Assembly: GCA_020638835.1 (NCBI GenBank)
Contig: JACKHV010000003.1
Span: 310,001 to 374,000, forward strand
Source: Planctomycetota bacterium
GTDB taxonomy: Bacteria; Planctomycetota; UBA1135; GCA-002686595
DNA: 64,000 nt
Direction: 5' to 3'
Within the stretch, counting starts at the first letter, position 1. The number at the start of each line of letters is the position of its first letter. The translations under genes and the position numbers were made by a program. The notes beneath the pieces were generated by a model. That model was not told where the DNA came from and did no database searches. It saw nothing but the letters and a program-made list of their open reading frames with translations. Of this stretch, positions 8,918 to 18,336 are shown piece by piece.

Positions 8918-10543
8918 ATGATCCTCAACGTCCTGACCACGCTGTTCGCCGCCACCGCCGCCGCGGAGGCGCAGCCGGTGCCCGCTCCGATCGCCGACGT
9001 CACCGTGCACACCGATCGCGCCCGCGTCACGCGGCGCAGCGCGCAACTCGTCGCCGACGGTCTGTACCGCGTCGACGGCCTGACCGGCTCGCTCGACCGC
9101 GACAGCCTCCGCGCTCGCGTCGACGGCGGGCACGTGCTCTCCGTCGAGCTGCGCGCGCACGAGCTCGCCGCGCCGCCGTCCGCCCGGCTGGCGGCCTTCG
9201 ACGAGGAACAGCGCGCCCTCGACGCCGCCCGCGCCGTCCTCGCCGACGAGCTGGAGACCTTGAACGTGCTCGCCACGGGGCTCGCGCGCTGCGCCAAGTC
9301 CACGGACGAAGAGCGCGCGACGGCCGGAGACCCCGCCGTCTGGTCGGCGGTGCAGAGCTTCCTGCGCGAGCAGGGCGCGCACGACGCGGAAGCGCGTCGC
9401 GCCCTGGAAGAGCGCGCGGCCGAGCTCGACCGACAACAAGCGGACCTCGACCGTCGTCGCGGTGAGTTGCGGACCGACCGCTTCCCGACCTACGACGCGC
9501 TCGTCGAGCTGGACGTGCCCGACGCCGGCGCCGCGCTCGAGCTCGAGTACCTCGTCCCGGCCAGCGGATGGGAGCCGCGCTACGAGCTGCGCACCGCCAA
9601 GGACGCGCGCTCCGTGCAGGTCGCGTACCGCGCGAGCGTCTGGCAACAGAGCGGCGAGGACTGGGAGGGCGTGCAGCTCGCGCTCTCCACGGCGCAGCCG
9701 CAGCGCGGGGCGGCCGCGCCCGAGCTGGCCACGCGCTGGGCGAACACCTACCCCGCCCGCGACGCCTACCGCGGTGCGGAGAACAAGCGAATCAAGAGCG
9801 AGACGCTCGGCCGCGAGCGTTACCTCGACGCCGAGGCCTCGACGGCGGAAGAGCCCGCGCTGAACCCCTTCGCCGAGGTCAGCGCCGAAGGGCTCTCGCT
9901 GCGCTACGAGCTGCCGTCGACCGACACCGTGCTCTCCGGCGCGCCGCCGACGAGCGTCCTCGTCGCCACGGCAGAACTCGGCATCGAGCCCGAGTACCAC
10001 TGCGTCCCGGCGCTCGACACGACGGTCTGGCTGCGCGGGCGCGCGCGGAACGACTCGGCCTACACGCTGCTGCCCGGCTCGGCGTCCGTCTTCTTCGGCG
10101 AGGACCACCTCGGCAACGCGTGGCTCGACACCGTCCGTCCGGGTCAGGAGTTCACGCTGCACCTCGGCCCCGACCACGCATTGACGGTCGAGCGGCGGAT
10201 GGTCGACGAAGGCACCAAGGACGCGGGCTTCTTCGGCTCCAAGAGCACCTGGCACCGCGAGTGGAGCGTGCGCGTCTCGAACCACGGCGCGGCGATCCAC
10301 GACGCCGACGGCGTCGCGGTGGTCTACGTGCGCGAGGCGCTGCCGCGGTCGACCGATGACCGCGTGACCGTCAGCCTCGCAGAGGCGAACCTCGAGCCCG
10401 CCGCCGGTGCGCAGTGGGTCGCGGACCGCAAGGAGCAGGGGATCGAGACTTGGAGGCTGCTCGTCCCGCTGCGCGGCGAGGCGGAGCTGCGTTATGAACT
10501 GCGCATCAAGCACCCGGAAGGCGGGGAGCTGCAGTTCCGCTGA
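8918..10543 (+). CDS. Mucoidy inhibitor MuiA family protein, second tandem paralogue
   Basis: 541 aa with the same layout as the gene upstream: short hydrophobic N-terminus ending near AEAQ, DUF4140 (VTVHTDRARVTRRSAQLV), coiled coil, then DUF4139 (PASGWEPRYELRT, EDWEGVQLALSTAQP). A GGAGG sequence lies seven bases before ATG 8918. Shared blocks such as LLPGSASVFFGEDHLG and VRPGQEFTLHLG show the two genes arose by duplication, but sequence outside these blocks has diverged widely, so the duplication is old. The pair could form a heteromer in the envelope (inference). It is followed by a perfect 18-bp hairpin. Confidence 0.85.
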   Translation: MILNVLTTLFAATAAAEAQPVPAPIADVTVHTDRARVTRRSAQLVADGLYRVDGLTGSLDRDSLRARVDGGHVLSVELRAHELAAPPSARLAAFDEEQRALDAARAVLADELETLNVLATGLARCAKSTDEERATAGDPAVWSAVQSFLREQGAHDAEARRALEERAAELDRQQADLDRRRGELRTDRFPTYDALVELDVPDAGAALELEYLVPASGWEPRYELRTAKDARSVQVAYRASVWQQSGEDWEGVQLALSTAQPQRGAAAPELATRWANTYPARDAYRGAENKRIKSETLGRERYLDAEASTAEEPALNPFAEVSAEGLSLRYELPSTDTVLSGAPPTSVLVATAELGIEPEYHCVPALDTTVWLRGRARNDSAYTLLPGSASVFFGEDHLGNAWLDTVRPGQEFTLHLGPDHALTVERRMVDEGTKDAGFFGSKSTWHREWSVRVSNHGAAIHDADGVAVVYVREALPRSTDDRVTVSLAEANLEPAAGAQWVADRKEQGIETWRLLVPLRGEAELRYELRIKHPEGGELQFR

Positions 10544-10574
10544 GCGAGCGCGTCGCGGGGGCGTCATCCGCGCT

Positions 10575-10619
10575 TCACGAACGAGCACGGCGGCCCGCGG
10601 TCGCCGTGCTCGTTCGTGA
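10575..10619. terminator. Perfect 18-bp inverted repeat, probable terminator
   Basis: The arms at 10575-10592 and 10602-10619 are perfectly complementary (TCACGAACGAGCACGGCG and its reverse complement), with a 9-base loop. It lies 31 bases after the MuiA paralogue stop and 37 bases before the nucleotidase start. No T-run follows, so if it terminates transcription it does so by stem strength alone, as other hairpins in this window seem to. Confidence 0.55.
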
Positions 10620-10656
10620 GGTGCGGAACTCGCCCCGGCACCGTACCCTGTGCGCC

Positions 10657-12198
10657 ATGTTGCGCGCGCGCCACCTGATCGCACTCTGGCTCCTGCTGCT
10701 CTCCGGCCTCGTCGGGGCGCAGGACGCGGACGACCTCCTCCGCCTCGTCGTGTTGCACACGAACGACGTGCACGGGCAGTGCCGCACGCGGCAAGCGCAC
10801 TGGTTGAACGCCGAGGCGCCGCCCGCGATCGGCGGCCTGCCGCGCGTCGCGGCCTACGTGGCGTCCGTGCGCGAGGAGCTGCACGATCCGCGCGAAGGGC
10901 TGCTCGTACTCGACGGTGGCGACTGGTTCCAGGGCACGCCCGAGGGCTTGCTCGACGACGGCGAGGCGTTCACGCGCGCGCTGACCGCCGTCGGCTACGA
11001 CGCGCTCGTCGTCGGAAACCACGAGTTCGACCACGGCGTCGACCATCTGGCCGCGCTGATCGAGAAGACCAAGATCCCGTGCGTGCTGGCGAACGTTCGC
11101 GCGGCGGAAGGCGGCGCACGCGTCGACTGGGCGCCGCCGTACCGCGTCTTCGAACGCGTCGGTCTCCGCATCGGCGTCGTCGGCCTGCTCACGCCCGAGA
11201 CGCCCAGCATCACGCACGCGGACGCGCGCGGGCTCTTCTTCCAGTCTCCGATCGAAGCGTTGACGGAAGCGCGCGCGGAGCTCGCCGACCAGCGTCTCGA
11301 TCTCTTGATCCCGCTCACGCACCTCGGCGTGCGCGACGACCGCGAGCTGTCGCGAGCGCACCCCGACCTGCCGTTGATCATCGGCGGTCACTCGCACACC
11401 TACCTGAAGGAAGGCGTGACGGAGGGCGAATGCCTGATCTGTCAAGTCGGCTCGAAGGCCAGCGCCGTCGGGCGCGTCGAGCTCTTCTTCGACCCGGAGA
11501 CGCGCGAACTCGTGCGCCGCACCTACCAGGTGGTCGACCTGCTCGACGGTGCCGTCGCTCCGCGCAATGCCGAGGTCGAACGCGCGGTCGAAGCGATGCT
11601 CGAGCGCAGCGAGGCCGACATGAGCCTGAAGATCGGCACGCTCGCGACGGCCTTCCAGCGCAGCCACGTGCGCCTCGAGACCTCGAACGTCGGCAACTGG
11701 CTGACCGACCGCATGCGCGAGCGCATGGGCGCGCAGGTCGCGATCCAGAACCGCGGCGGAATCCGTGCGGACCTGCAGGCGGGTCCGGTGACGCGTCGCG
11801 ACGCCTTCGAGGTGCTGCCGTTCGGCAACCACCTCGTGCTGCTCGAGGTCTCCGGCGCCGAGCTGACGGCCGCGGTCGCGCAGGCCGTCGGCGGACACGC
11901 GCACTCGGGCCTCGAGTTCAGCGGCATGGAAGTGCGCGTGCGTCCGCTCGACGAAGGCCTGGGCGAACTGCTCTCGATCACGATCGACGGGAAGCCGGTC
12001 GAGCCAGACGCGCGCATCACGCTCGCGACGAACAACTTCCTCGCCGGCGGCGGCGACGACTACTTCCCCGGTGACTCGCCGAAAGTGGTCCGCGAGGATC
12101 CGATGCTCATGCGCGAGCTCTTCGAGCACGCCTTCCAGCGCGCCGGCACGGTCGAGTCCGTCGCGACGAACCGCTACGTCACGGTCCTCGAGCGATGA
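10657..12198 (+). CDS. Secreted 5'-nucleotidase / metallophosphatase (UshA-like)
   Basis: 513 aa, exported. The signal peptide at about 1-21 ends at GLVGAQ. The N-terminal metallophosphoesterase domain carries the metal motifs HTNDVHGQ (34-41), DGGDW (86-90), GNHEFDH (120-126) and GGHSHT (about 246). The C-terminal 5'-nucleotidase domain has NRGGIR (about 365) and NNFLAGGGDDYF (about 460), which bind the nucleotide base. It would hydrolyse extracellular nucleotides to nucleosides and phosphate in the periplasm. ATG 10657 is chosen because the signal peptide starts there; the upstream in-frame codons run into the hairpin. The stop overlaps the next start by 4 bases (ATGA), coupling it to the HEAT/VWA gene. 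Confidence 0.88.
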   Translation: MLRARHLIALWLLLLSGLVGAQDADDLLRLVVLHTNDVHGQCRTRQAHWLNAEAPPAIGGLPRVAAYVASVREELHDPREGLLVLDGGDWFQGTPEGLLDDGEAFTRALTAVGYDALVVGNHEFDHGVDHLAALIEKTKIPCVLANVRAAEGGARVDWAPPYRVFERVGLRIGVVGLLTPETPSITHADARGLFFQSPIEALTEARAELADQRLDLLIPLTHLGVRDDRELSRAHPDLPLIIGGHSHTYLKEGVTEGECLICQVGSKASAVGRVELFFDPETRELVRRTYQVVDLLDGAVAPRNAEVERAVEAMLERSEADMSLKIGTLATAFQRSHVRLETSNVGNWLTDRMRERMGAQVAIQNRGGIRADLQAGPVTRRDAFEVLPFGNHLVLLEVSGAELTAAVAQAVGGHAHSGLEFSGMEVRVRPLDEGLGELLSITIDGKPVEPDARITLATNNFLAGGGDDYFPGDSPKVVREDPMLMRELFEHAFQRAGTVESVATNRYVTVLER

Positions 12199-13694
12199 AC
12201 ACCCTGATCCTCCTGCTGCCGCTGCTCTCCGCTCCGGACTCGAGCGCCGCGCGCGAACCCGTCGCAGTCGTGCGCGAAGACCTCGGCGAGTACGAGCGCG
12301 CGCTGCGCGATCCGAAGGGCAACGGCGGCCGCGAAGCCGTGCAAGCGCTGGCGAAGCTCGCGACGCCCGAGGCTTGGGCGCTGATCGTCGAGGCGCTCGC
12401 GCACCCGGACGCGCGCGTCGCGGACGAAGCGCAGATCGCGCTGGCGGAGCTGCAGGACGCCGAAGTCCTCGAACAGCTCTTCGGCAAGGAGGGGCTGGGC
12501 TCGAAGGCAGGCATCGTCCCGCTGCGCGTCGCCGAGGCCTTCGGGCGCATGACGACGACGCTAGACGCGGATGAGCTGGCGAAGGCGCTCAAGGCGAAGT
12601 CACCCGACGTGCGCCGCGCGCTGCTCTGGTCGATCGAGCGCCAAGCCCCGCAGGGCCGCATCGGAGGCGAGCCCGAGAAGAAGCTGCTGGGCGAGGTCGA
12701 GAAGCTCTCCCAGAAGGACAAGGACGACGGCGTGCGCGGAGCGGCGCTGCTGGCGCAGTGCGCGCTCGCGCCGGACTCGCGCGCGGCGATCGTGCGCGCT
12801 GCGGCGTCGGACAAGGCTCCGGAGCTGCGCATCGCCGCAGTGATGGCCGCGAGCCCGCTGCCGAACGCGGAACGGCGCGCGCTGGTCGGCGCGCTCGCCT
12901 CGGATCCGCTCGCGCGCGTGCGCTGGACGCTCTCCGACGTGCTCGCGCAGTCGCCCGACCGCGACGACGCCGGCATCCTCGTCGGCATGCTCGAGACGGA
13001 GTCGGTGATGCGCAACGCGTGGCACTACACCGAGCTGCTCCAACGCCTCTCCGGCCTCAGGCACCGCAACGATCCGCGTCCGTGGATCGACTGGCAGCGC
13101 GGGCTGCCGGAGGACTGGGAACCCTCCGCGCACGACGCGGCGAACGACTACGGCGAACGCACCGCCGCGCTCGTCGGCATGCCGATCCTCAGCGACCGCG
13201 TCTGCATCCTGATCGACCTCTCGGGTTCGACCTGGGAAGAGCGCGACGGCAAGACGCGCAAGCAGGTGCTCGACGTCGAGCTGCGCCGCGCGCTCGAGGC
13301 GCTGCCCGAGGGCACCGAGTTCAACTTGATCCCGTACACGAACGAACCGCACCCCTGGAAGAAGGCGCTCGTCCCGGCGACGCCGAAGAACGTCGCGCAG
13401 GCGATCGACTGGTTCGAGGGCGTGCGGCAGAGCGGCAAGGGCAACTTCTGGGGCGCGTGGCGACTCGCCGTCTCCGACCCCGCCGTCGACACCGTGATGG
13501 CGTTGACCGACGGCGCGCCGACCGGCGGCGACCGCTGGAACCTGCAGCTGATGGGTCCGCTGCTCGAGGAGAACAACCGCTTCCGCCGCGTCGTGCTCGA
13601 CGCGGTGATCGTCGACGCGAAGGGGCGCCTGCTCGACTACTGGACCGAGATGTGCGCCAAGACGGGCGGTCGCATGACGCCCGTGCAGATGTAG
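12195..13694 (+). CDS. Exported HEAT-repeat and VWA-like domain protein
   Basis: 499 aa with an N-terminal export signal (LILLLPLLSAPDSSA). Residues 30-290 form alpha-helical HEAT-like repeats with alternating ALxDPxxxVRRALxWS patterns. The C-terminal third is a von Willebrand factor A-type domain starting RVCILIDLSGS (about 335-345), where DLSGS is the MIDAS metal-binding motif, with a later conserved threonine and TDGAPTGG. Such proteins mediate metal-dependent protein contacts; no enzymatic motif is seen. Translation is coupled to the nucleotidase by ATGA. The function is unknown. Confidence 0.72.
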   Translation: MNTLILLLPLLSAPDSSAAREPVAVVREDLGEYERALRDPKGNGGREAVQALAKLATPEAWALIVEALAHPDARVADEAQIALAELQDAEVLEQLFGKEGLGSKAGIVPLRVAEAFGRMTTTLDADELAKALKAKSPDVRRALLWSIERQAPQGRIGGEPEKKLLGEVEKLSQKDKDDGVRGAALLAQCALAPDSRAAIVRAAASDKAPELRIAAVMAASPLPNAERRALVGALASDPLARVRWTLSDVLAQSPDRDDAGILVGMLETESVMRNAWHYTELLQRLSGLRHRNDPRPWIDWQRGLPEDWEPSAHDAANDYGERTAALVGMPILSDRVCILIDLSGSTWEERDGKTRKQVLDVELRRALEALPEGTEFNLIPYTNEPHPWKKALVPATPKNVAQAIDWFEGVRQSGKGNFWGAWRLAVSDPAVDTVMALTDGAPTGGDRWNLQLMGPLLEENNRFRRVVLDAVIVDAKGRLLDYWTEMCAKTGGRMTPVQM

Positions 13695-13705
13695 AGGAAT
13701 CGAAG

Positions 13706-14551
13706 ATGACCGAAACCGCCGAATCCGTGCCGAAGCTCAGCGATCCCGAGACCCTGCCGAACGCCAGGGCGACGTACTCGAGCGGCGAGGGCATCGCGCT
13801 GATCACGCTGTGCAACCCGCCGGCGAACGGCTACTCGCACGAGATGATGCGCGACCTCGACGAAGCGATCCTGCGGGCGCGCTTCGACGACTCGATCGCG
13901 GTGATCGTGCTCGCGGGCGCCGGCGAGAAGTTCTTCTGTGCGGGCGCCGACATGTCGATGCTCAACGCGGTCACGCCGAGCTTCAAGTACGCCTTCTGCC
14001 TGCACGCGAACGAGACGCTCTTGCGGCTCGAGCACACGCCGAAGCTCGTCATCGGCGCGCTCGGCGGGCACTGCGTCGGCGGCGGGCTCGAGGTCGCGCT
14101 GGCGTGCGACCTGCGCGTCGCGCGCACCGGTTCGGGACGCTGCGGTCTGCCGGAAGTCGCGCTCGGCGTGCTCCCCGGCACCGGCGGCACGCAACGCCTC
14201 GCGCGCGTGCTCGGCAAGTCGAAGTCGATCGATCTGATGGCGTCCGGCCGCCTCGTCGACTACGCCGAAGCGCAGCAGCTCGGCCTCGTCGACCGACTGG
14301 TCGACGCCGCGGACGATGCCGCCTTCATGGACGAAGTGCTGCGCTACGCGCGCGGCTTCTGCGCGCCGGGTCGCGCGCCGCTCGCGGTGGGCGCGATCAA
14401 GCGCAGCGTGCAGACCGGGCTCGAAGTCACGCTCGAAGCGGGCCTGGCGCTCGAGCGCGAGCTGCAGTCCGCGCTCTTCAAGAGCGCCGACGCCAAGGAA
14501 GGCATCGCGGCCTTCGTCGAGAAGCGCCCCGCCAAATTCGAGGGGCGTTGA
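13706..14551 (+). CDS. Enoyl-CoA hydratase/isomerase family protein
   Basis: 281-aa crotonase-fold enzyme. Oxyanion-hole motifs are FFCAGADMSML (about 75-85) and GGHCVGGGLEVALACDLR (about 118-135). Both acid residues typical of enoyl-CoA hydratases are present: the E in GGGLEVAL and the E in GLPEVALGVLPGTGG. It would hydrate trans-2-enoyl-CoA to 3-hydroxyacyl-CoA. The start is ATG 13706, preceded by GAGGAAT. The stop and the next ATG share one base (TGATG). With the 3-hydroxybutyryl-CoA dehydrogenase one gene further on, it makes a short beta-oxidation-type or butyryl-CoA route. Confidence 0.88.
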   Translation: MTETAESVPKLSDPETLPNARATYSSGEGIALITLCNPPANGYSHEMMRDLDEAILRARFDDSIAVIVLAGAGEKFFCAGADMSMLNAVTPSFKYAFCLHANETLLRLEHTPKLVIGALGGHCVGGGLEVALACDLRVARTGSGRCGLPEVALGVLPGTGGTQRLARVLGKSKSIDLMASGRLVDYAEAQQLGLVDRLVDAADDAAFMDEVLRYARGFCAPGRAPLAVGAIKRSVQTGLEVTLEAGLALERELQSALFKSADAKEGIAAFVEKRPAKFEGR

Positions 14552-15585
14552 TGCGCGCGGTCCAGATCTTCGAGCACGGCGGGCCGGAGGTCCTGAAGCT
14601 CGTCGAGCTGCCCGATCCCGTCGCGGGTCCCGGCGAGGTGCTCGTGCGCGTGACCGCGGCGTCGATCAACCACCTCGACCTGTGGGTGCGACGCGGCATG
14701 CCGGGCTTCCCGATCCCGATGCCGCACATTCCCGGCTGCGACGGAACCGGCGTGATCGCCGCGCTCGGCGACGGCGTGACGGACATCGCGGTGGGCGACC
14801 GCGTCGTGATCCTGCCCGGTCACTCCAGCGGCGAGTCGGCGCACGACCTCGCCGGCGACGACCACCTGTCGGACGACTACGGCATCCGCGGCGAACACTC
14901 GAACGGCGTCGACTGCGAGCTCGTCGCGCTCGAGCGCCGCTACGTCATGCGGCTGCCGGCGAACGTCGATCCGGTCGAGGCGGCGGCGGTCCCGCTGGTC
15001 TTCCTGACGGCGTGGGGGATGCTCGTCGAGCGCGCGAAGCTCGCCGAGGGCGAGACGGTGCTCGTGCTCGCCGGCACGAGCGGCGTCGGTTCCGCCGCGA
15101 TCCAGATCGCGCTCGACCGCGGCGCGCGCGTGATCACCACGGCGGGCAGCGAGGCGAAGCGGGCACTGTGCCGCGAGCTCGGCGCGCACGAAGTGCTCGA
15201 TCACCACGACGCGGACTGGCCGAAGCTCGTCAAGCAACTCACCGCCGGCCGCGGCTGCGACGTCGTCGTCGAACACGTCGGCCCCGCGACCTGGGACGCG
15301 TCGATGCGCTGCCTCGCGCGGAACGGCCGCCTCGTCACTTGCGGCGGCACCACCGGCCCGAAGGTCTCGATCCTGCTGCCGCACCTCTTCATGAAGAACC
15401 TCTCGCTGCTCGGCTCGACGATGGGCCCCGCGCGGGCCTTCCCGGCGATCTTCGACGGCGTCGCCCGCGGCGCCTTCAAGCCGGTGATCGACCGCGTGAT
15501 GCCGCTCGACGAGATCGTCGAGGCCCACCGCCGGCTGGAGGCGGGCCAGGCGCTGGGGAAGATCGTGCTGCGGATCGGGGACTGA
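14551..15585 (+). CDS. Zinc-type alcohol dehydrogenase / quinone oxidoreductase family protein
   Basis: 344-aa medium-chain dehydrogenase/reductase. The N-terminal GroES-like domain includes MPHIPGCDGTGVIAALG. The Rossmann NAD(P) domain has AGTSGVGSAAIQIA (about 172-185). The usual structural-zinc cysteine cluster is absent, placing it nearer the quinone oxidoreductase or enoyl reductase branch than the classical zinc dehydrogenases. The context (enoyl-CoA hydratase directly upstream, hydroxyacyl-CoA dehydrogenase downstream) suggests reduction of an unsaturated or keto acyl intermediate, but the substrate is not determined. Confidence 0.82.
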   Translation: MRAVQIFEHGGPEVLKLVELPDPVAGPGEVLVRVTAASINHLDLWVRRGMPGFPIPMPHIPGCDGTGVIAALGDGVTDIAVGDRVVILPGHSSGESAHDLAGDDHLSDDYGIRGEHSNGVDCELVALERRYVMRLPANVDPVEAAAVPLVFLTAWGMLVERAKLAEGETVLVLAGTSGVGSAAIQIALDRGARVITTAGSEAKRALCRELGAHEVLDHHDADWPKLVKQLTAGRGCDVVVEHVGPATWDASMRCLARNGRLVTCGGTTGPKVSILLPHLFMKNLSLLGSTMGPARAFPAIFDGVARGAFKPVIDRVMPLDEIVEAHRRLEAGQALGKIVLRIGD

Positions 15586-15645
15586 GCGGCCCGCTCGGTC
15601 GGGGGCCTGTTCGAGCCCCGCGCCACCCCGTATCCTGTTCGCCCC

Positions 15646-16509
15646 ATGAACGCGAACGACATCCACACAGCGGCGGTCCTCGGCGCGGGGACGATGGGGC
15701 ACGGCATCGCCCAGGTCCTCGCCATGACCGGTATCGAGACGCGCCTCTTCGACGTCGACGCGGCGGCGGTCGACCGCGGCGTCGAGGCGATCGGCAACAA
15801 CCTGCAGAAGGCGGTCGAGCTCGGGAAGCTGACCGCCGACCAGTGCGACGACGCGCTCGCCAACCTCTCGGGCGGCAACGTGATGTCGTCGGCGATCGAC
15901 GGCGTGCAGCTCGTCGTGGAGGCGGTGCCGGAGCGGCTCGAGCTGAAGCAGCAGATCTTCGAGGAACTCGGACAGCGCTTGCGCTCGAACGTGCTGCTCG
16001 CGACGAACACCTCGTCGCTGCCGATCACGAAGATCGCCGAGGTGACGCAGGCGCCCGACCGCGTCGTGGGGATGCACTTCTTCAACCCCGTGCACCGCAT
16101 GAAGCTCGTCGAGGTCGTCAAGACCCCGCTGAGCTCGGACGAGGCCGTGGCGTGCGCGATGGACCTCGCGCGTCGCATGGGCAAGGAACCGATCCTCGTC
16201 AAGGACAGCCCCGGCTTCGCCTCGTCGCGCCTCGGGCTCGTGATCGGTCTCGAAGCGATGCGCATGGTCGAGTCGGGCGTCGCGAGCGCCGAGGACATCG
16301 ATAAGGCGATGACGCTCGGCTACGGCTTCCCGATGGGGCCGCTGAAGCTCACGGACCTCGTCGGACTGGACGTCCGCCTCTCGATCGCGGAGTACTTGAA
16401 GGACGAACTCGGGCCGGGCTTCGAACCGCCGGCGATCCTGCGCGAGAAGGTCGCGCGCGGCGAGCTCGGCAAGAAGAGCGGCAAGGGATTCTATGACTAC
16501 AGCGAGTAG
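15646..16509 (+). CDS. hbd: 3-hydroxybutyryl-CoA dehydrogenase
   Basis: 287 aa, the full family length. The NAD-binding loop GAGTMGHGIAQVLA lies at about 10-23. The catalytic His lies in GMHFFNPVHRMKLVEVV (about 141-157), followed by the conserved KDSPGFASSRLG. The C-terminal 6-phosphogluconate-dehydrogenase-like helical domain ends KSGKGFYDYSE. It oxidises 3-hydroxybutyryl-CoA, or reduces acetoacetyl-CoA, with NAD(P). Its end overlaps the peptidase gene by 17 bases. Confidence 0.9.
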   Translation: MNANDIHTAAVLGAGTMGHGIAQVLAMTGIETRLFDVDAAAVDRGVEAIGNNLQKAVELGKLTADQCDDALANLSGGNVMSSAIDGVQLVVEAVPERLELKQQIFEELGQRLRSNVLLATNTSSLPITKIAEVTQAPDRVVGMHFFNPVHRMKLVEVVKTPLSSDEAVACAMDLARRMGKEPILVKDSPGFASSRLGLVIGLEAMRMVESGVASAEDIDKAMTLGYGFPMGPLKLTDLVGLDVRLSIAEYLKDELGPGFEPPAILREKVARGELGKKSGKGFYDYSE

Positions 16510-17716
16510 TCGCCCCGTCGCGGCGCCCGAGGCGCGCTTCCGGCTGCCGAAGGTCACGAGCGGCGTGCTCGACGCGCGTCAACGCGAGCTGACGCTGGCG
16601 CACGCGAAGTCGCTGCTGTCCGTCCCGACGGCGCCCTACGCGGAGGACAACCAGCTCGACGTCGTGCGGCGCTTCGTCGCCGAACGCCAGGGTTTCGAGC
16701 TGACGGTCGATCAGTACGCCAACGCGGTCGTGCGCTGGAAGGGCGGCTCGAAGCCGGCGAAGCGCAAGCGCGGTGACGCGCCGTTGCTCGCCTACAGCGC
16801 GCACCTCGACCACCCCGGCTTCCTGTACAGCGGCAAGCGCGCCGGCAAGCACCACGCCAGCTGGCACGGCGGCGTTCCGGAGCGCTACTTCAAGGGCTCG
16901 GCCCTGCGCTTCTTCGACGTTTCGACCGGCGAGGAACTCGCGACCGCCGTCGTCGCGCGGACCTACCGCAACAAGGCGAAGGAACTGCAGGTCGAGCTCT
17001 CGCACTTCCGCGGCCGCGCGAAGTCCGGCATGTTCGGCATGTGGGACCTCACCGCCGGGCGTATCCGCGGCACCAAGCTCCACGCGCGCGTCTGCGACGA
17101 CTTGATGGGCGCCGCCGCGATCCTCGCGACGCTCGACATGCTCGCCGCCGCGGACCACCCGCACGAAGTGCTCGGCGTGTTCACGCGCGCGGAAGAGACC
17201 GGCTTCATCGGCTGTCAGGGACTGCTGCGCGCGGAGACGCTCGAGAAGGGCGTCGCCGTGATCGGCCTAGAGTGTTCGCCCAAGCGTCCCACCGCGAAGA
17301 TCGGCAAGGGGCCCGTCATCCGCGTCGGCGACGCGGGGATGATCTTCGAGCCGTGGATCACGCACCGCCTGCAAGAAGCGGCGGCCGACCTCGCGCGGCA
17401 ACACGCGAACTTCCGCTTCCAGCGCGCGCTGATGGACGGCGGGCGCTGTGAGTCCAGCGCCTACAACCTGTGGGGCGTGCCCGCCGGCGCGATGTGCCTG
17501 GCGCTTGGCAACTACCACAACTGTCACCCGGACGGCACGATCCAGCCCGAGATCGTCGACTGGTCGGACCACGAGGGCATGGTCGCGCTGATGGTGCGCG
17601 CCGCCGAGCTGTGGCACGGCGAGGCGTCGAGCGCGGCGGTCATGCGTCGCCTCGACCTCGTCTGGAAGGCGGAACTGCCGCGCTACTCGAAGTCGTCGAC
17701 GCGCATGCGGAGTTGA
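16493..17716 (+). CDS. M42-family aminopeptidase-like metallopeptidase
   Basis: 407 aa. The metal-binding pattern of M42/M20-type co-catalytic peptidases is visible: SAHLDHPGF (first His/Asp pair), RVCDDLMGAAAIL (bridging Asp), EETGFIGCQG (catalytic Glu pair) and a late GNYHNCHPDG. It would remove N-terminal residues from peptides in the cytoplasm. The start overlaps the 3-hydroxybutyryl-CoA dehydrogenase gene by 17 bases; no better internal ATG is seen before the conserved region. Dinuclear zinc or cobalt is expected. Substrate specificity cannot be read from sequence. Confidence 0.8.
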   Translation: MTTASSRPVAAPEARFRLPKVTSGVLDARQRELTLAHAKSLLSVPTAPYAEDNQLDVVRRFVAERQGFELTVDQYANAVVRWKGGSKPAKRKRGDAPLLAYSAHLDHPGFLYSGKRAGKHHASWHGGVPERYFKGSALRFFDVSTGEELATAVVARTYRNKAKELQVELSHFRGRAKSGMFGMWDLTAGRIRGTKLHARVCDDLMGAAAILATLDMLAAADHPHEVLGVFTRAEETGFIGCQGLLRAETLEKGVAVIGLECSPKRPTAKIGKGPVIRVGDAGMIFEPWITHRLQEAAADLARQHANFRFQRALMDGGRCESSAYNLWGVPAGAMCLALGNYHNCHPDGTIQPEIVDWSDHEGMVALMVRAAELWHGEASSAAVMRRLDLVWKAELPRYSKSSTRMRS

Positions 17717-17723
17717 ACGACCC

Positions 17724-18332
17724 ATGACCGAAGCACAGCCCGTTCCGCCGCAGCAGGCGCCCGCCGAGTCGAACGGCCGCGGCGGACTCAAGTTCTGCCT
17801 GTTCGGCGCGCTGATCATGTTCGCGGCCGTGCTGATCACGATCGGCATCATCTTCATGGAAGTGCGCTCGCTCAGCACCGAGGAGGGCGCCTGGGGCAAG
17901 ATCGCCGAGTCGCTCGAGTTCGACGAGCGCCCGCCCGGCTGGGAAGTCGAGTTCGGAATCGGTTACAGCCGCATCTGGGGTTACTCGCAGATCTTCCTCG
18001 TCGACGACGTGAACGACCTGAAGTTCTCGTTCCGGCTGGATGCGGATCCCGAAGCGGCCGCGTTGTTGCTCGACCCCGAGTCCAACGAACTGCAGCGGAC
18101 CGTCACCGGTTCCGGAGTCGTCGCCGTGCAGGGACGCGAGCTGCCGTACATCGACTACGAGTTCCCCGGCAAGGACGACAGCTCGTACCGCGGCCGCATG
18201 GTCGGCATCACCGAAGCCGGCGCGGAGCGCGGCGTGTTGATCGAGTTCCTGCGCGCGCTCGACGGTCCGCCGATCACGGACGCCGACGTGCAGCGCGAGC
18301 TCGCGCCCTTCCACATCGGTCCCGAGCGCTGA
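17724..18332 (+). CDS. Hypothetical single-pass membrane protein
   Basis: 202 aa, not recognised. A short Pro/Gln-rich cytoplasmic N-terminus is followed by one hydrophobic helix (about 27-47) and an extracytoplasmic domain with no recognised motif. It starts 7 bases after the peptidase stop and ends 4 bases before the next gene, which has the same topology. The two downstream domains share only faint similarity (an LPxxDYxxxF block), so they may be distant paralogues. Confidence 0.7.
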   Translation: MTEAQPVPPQQAPAESNGRGGLKFCLFGALIMFAAVLITIGIIFMEVRSLSTEEGAWGKIAESLEFDERPPGWEVEFGIGYSRIWGYSQIFLVDDVNDLKFSFRLDADPEAAALLLDPESNELQRTVTGSGVVAVQGRELPYIDYEFPGKDDSSYRGRMVGITEAGAERGVLIEFLRALDGPPITDADVQRELAPFHIGPER

Positions 18333-18336
18333 GGTC

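Noticed and set aside
10575..10619. Hairpin as a member of the long-palindrome family
   Set aside because: Arms are only 18 bp and lack the TACGG/CCG core; it fits an ordinary terminator.
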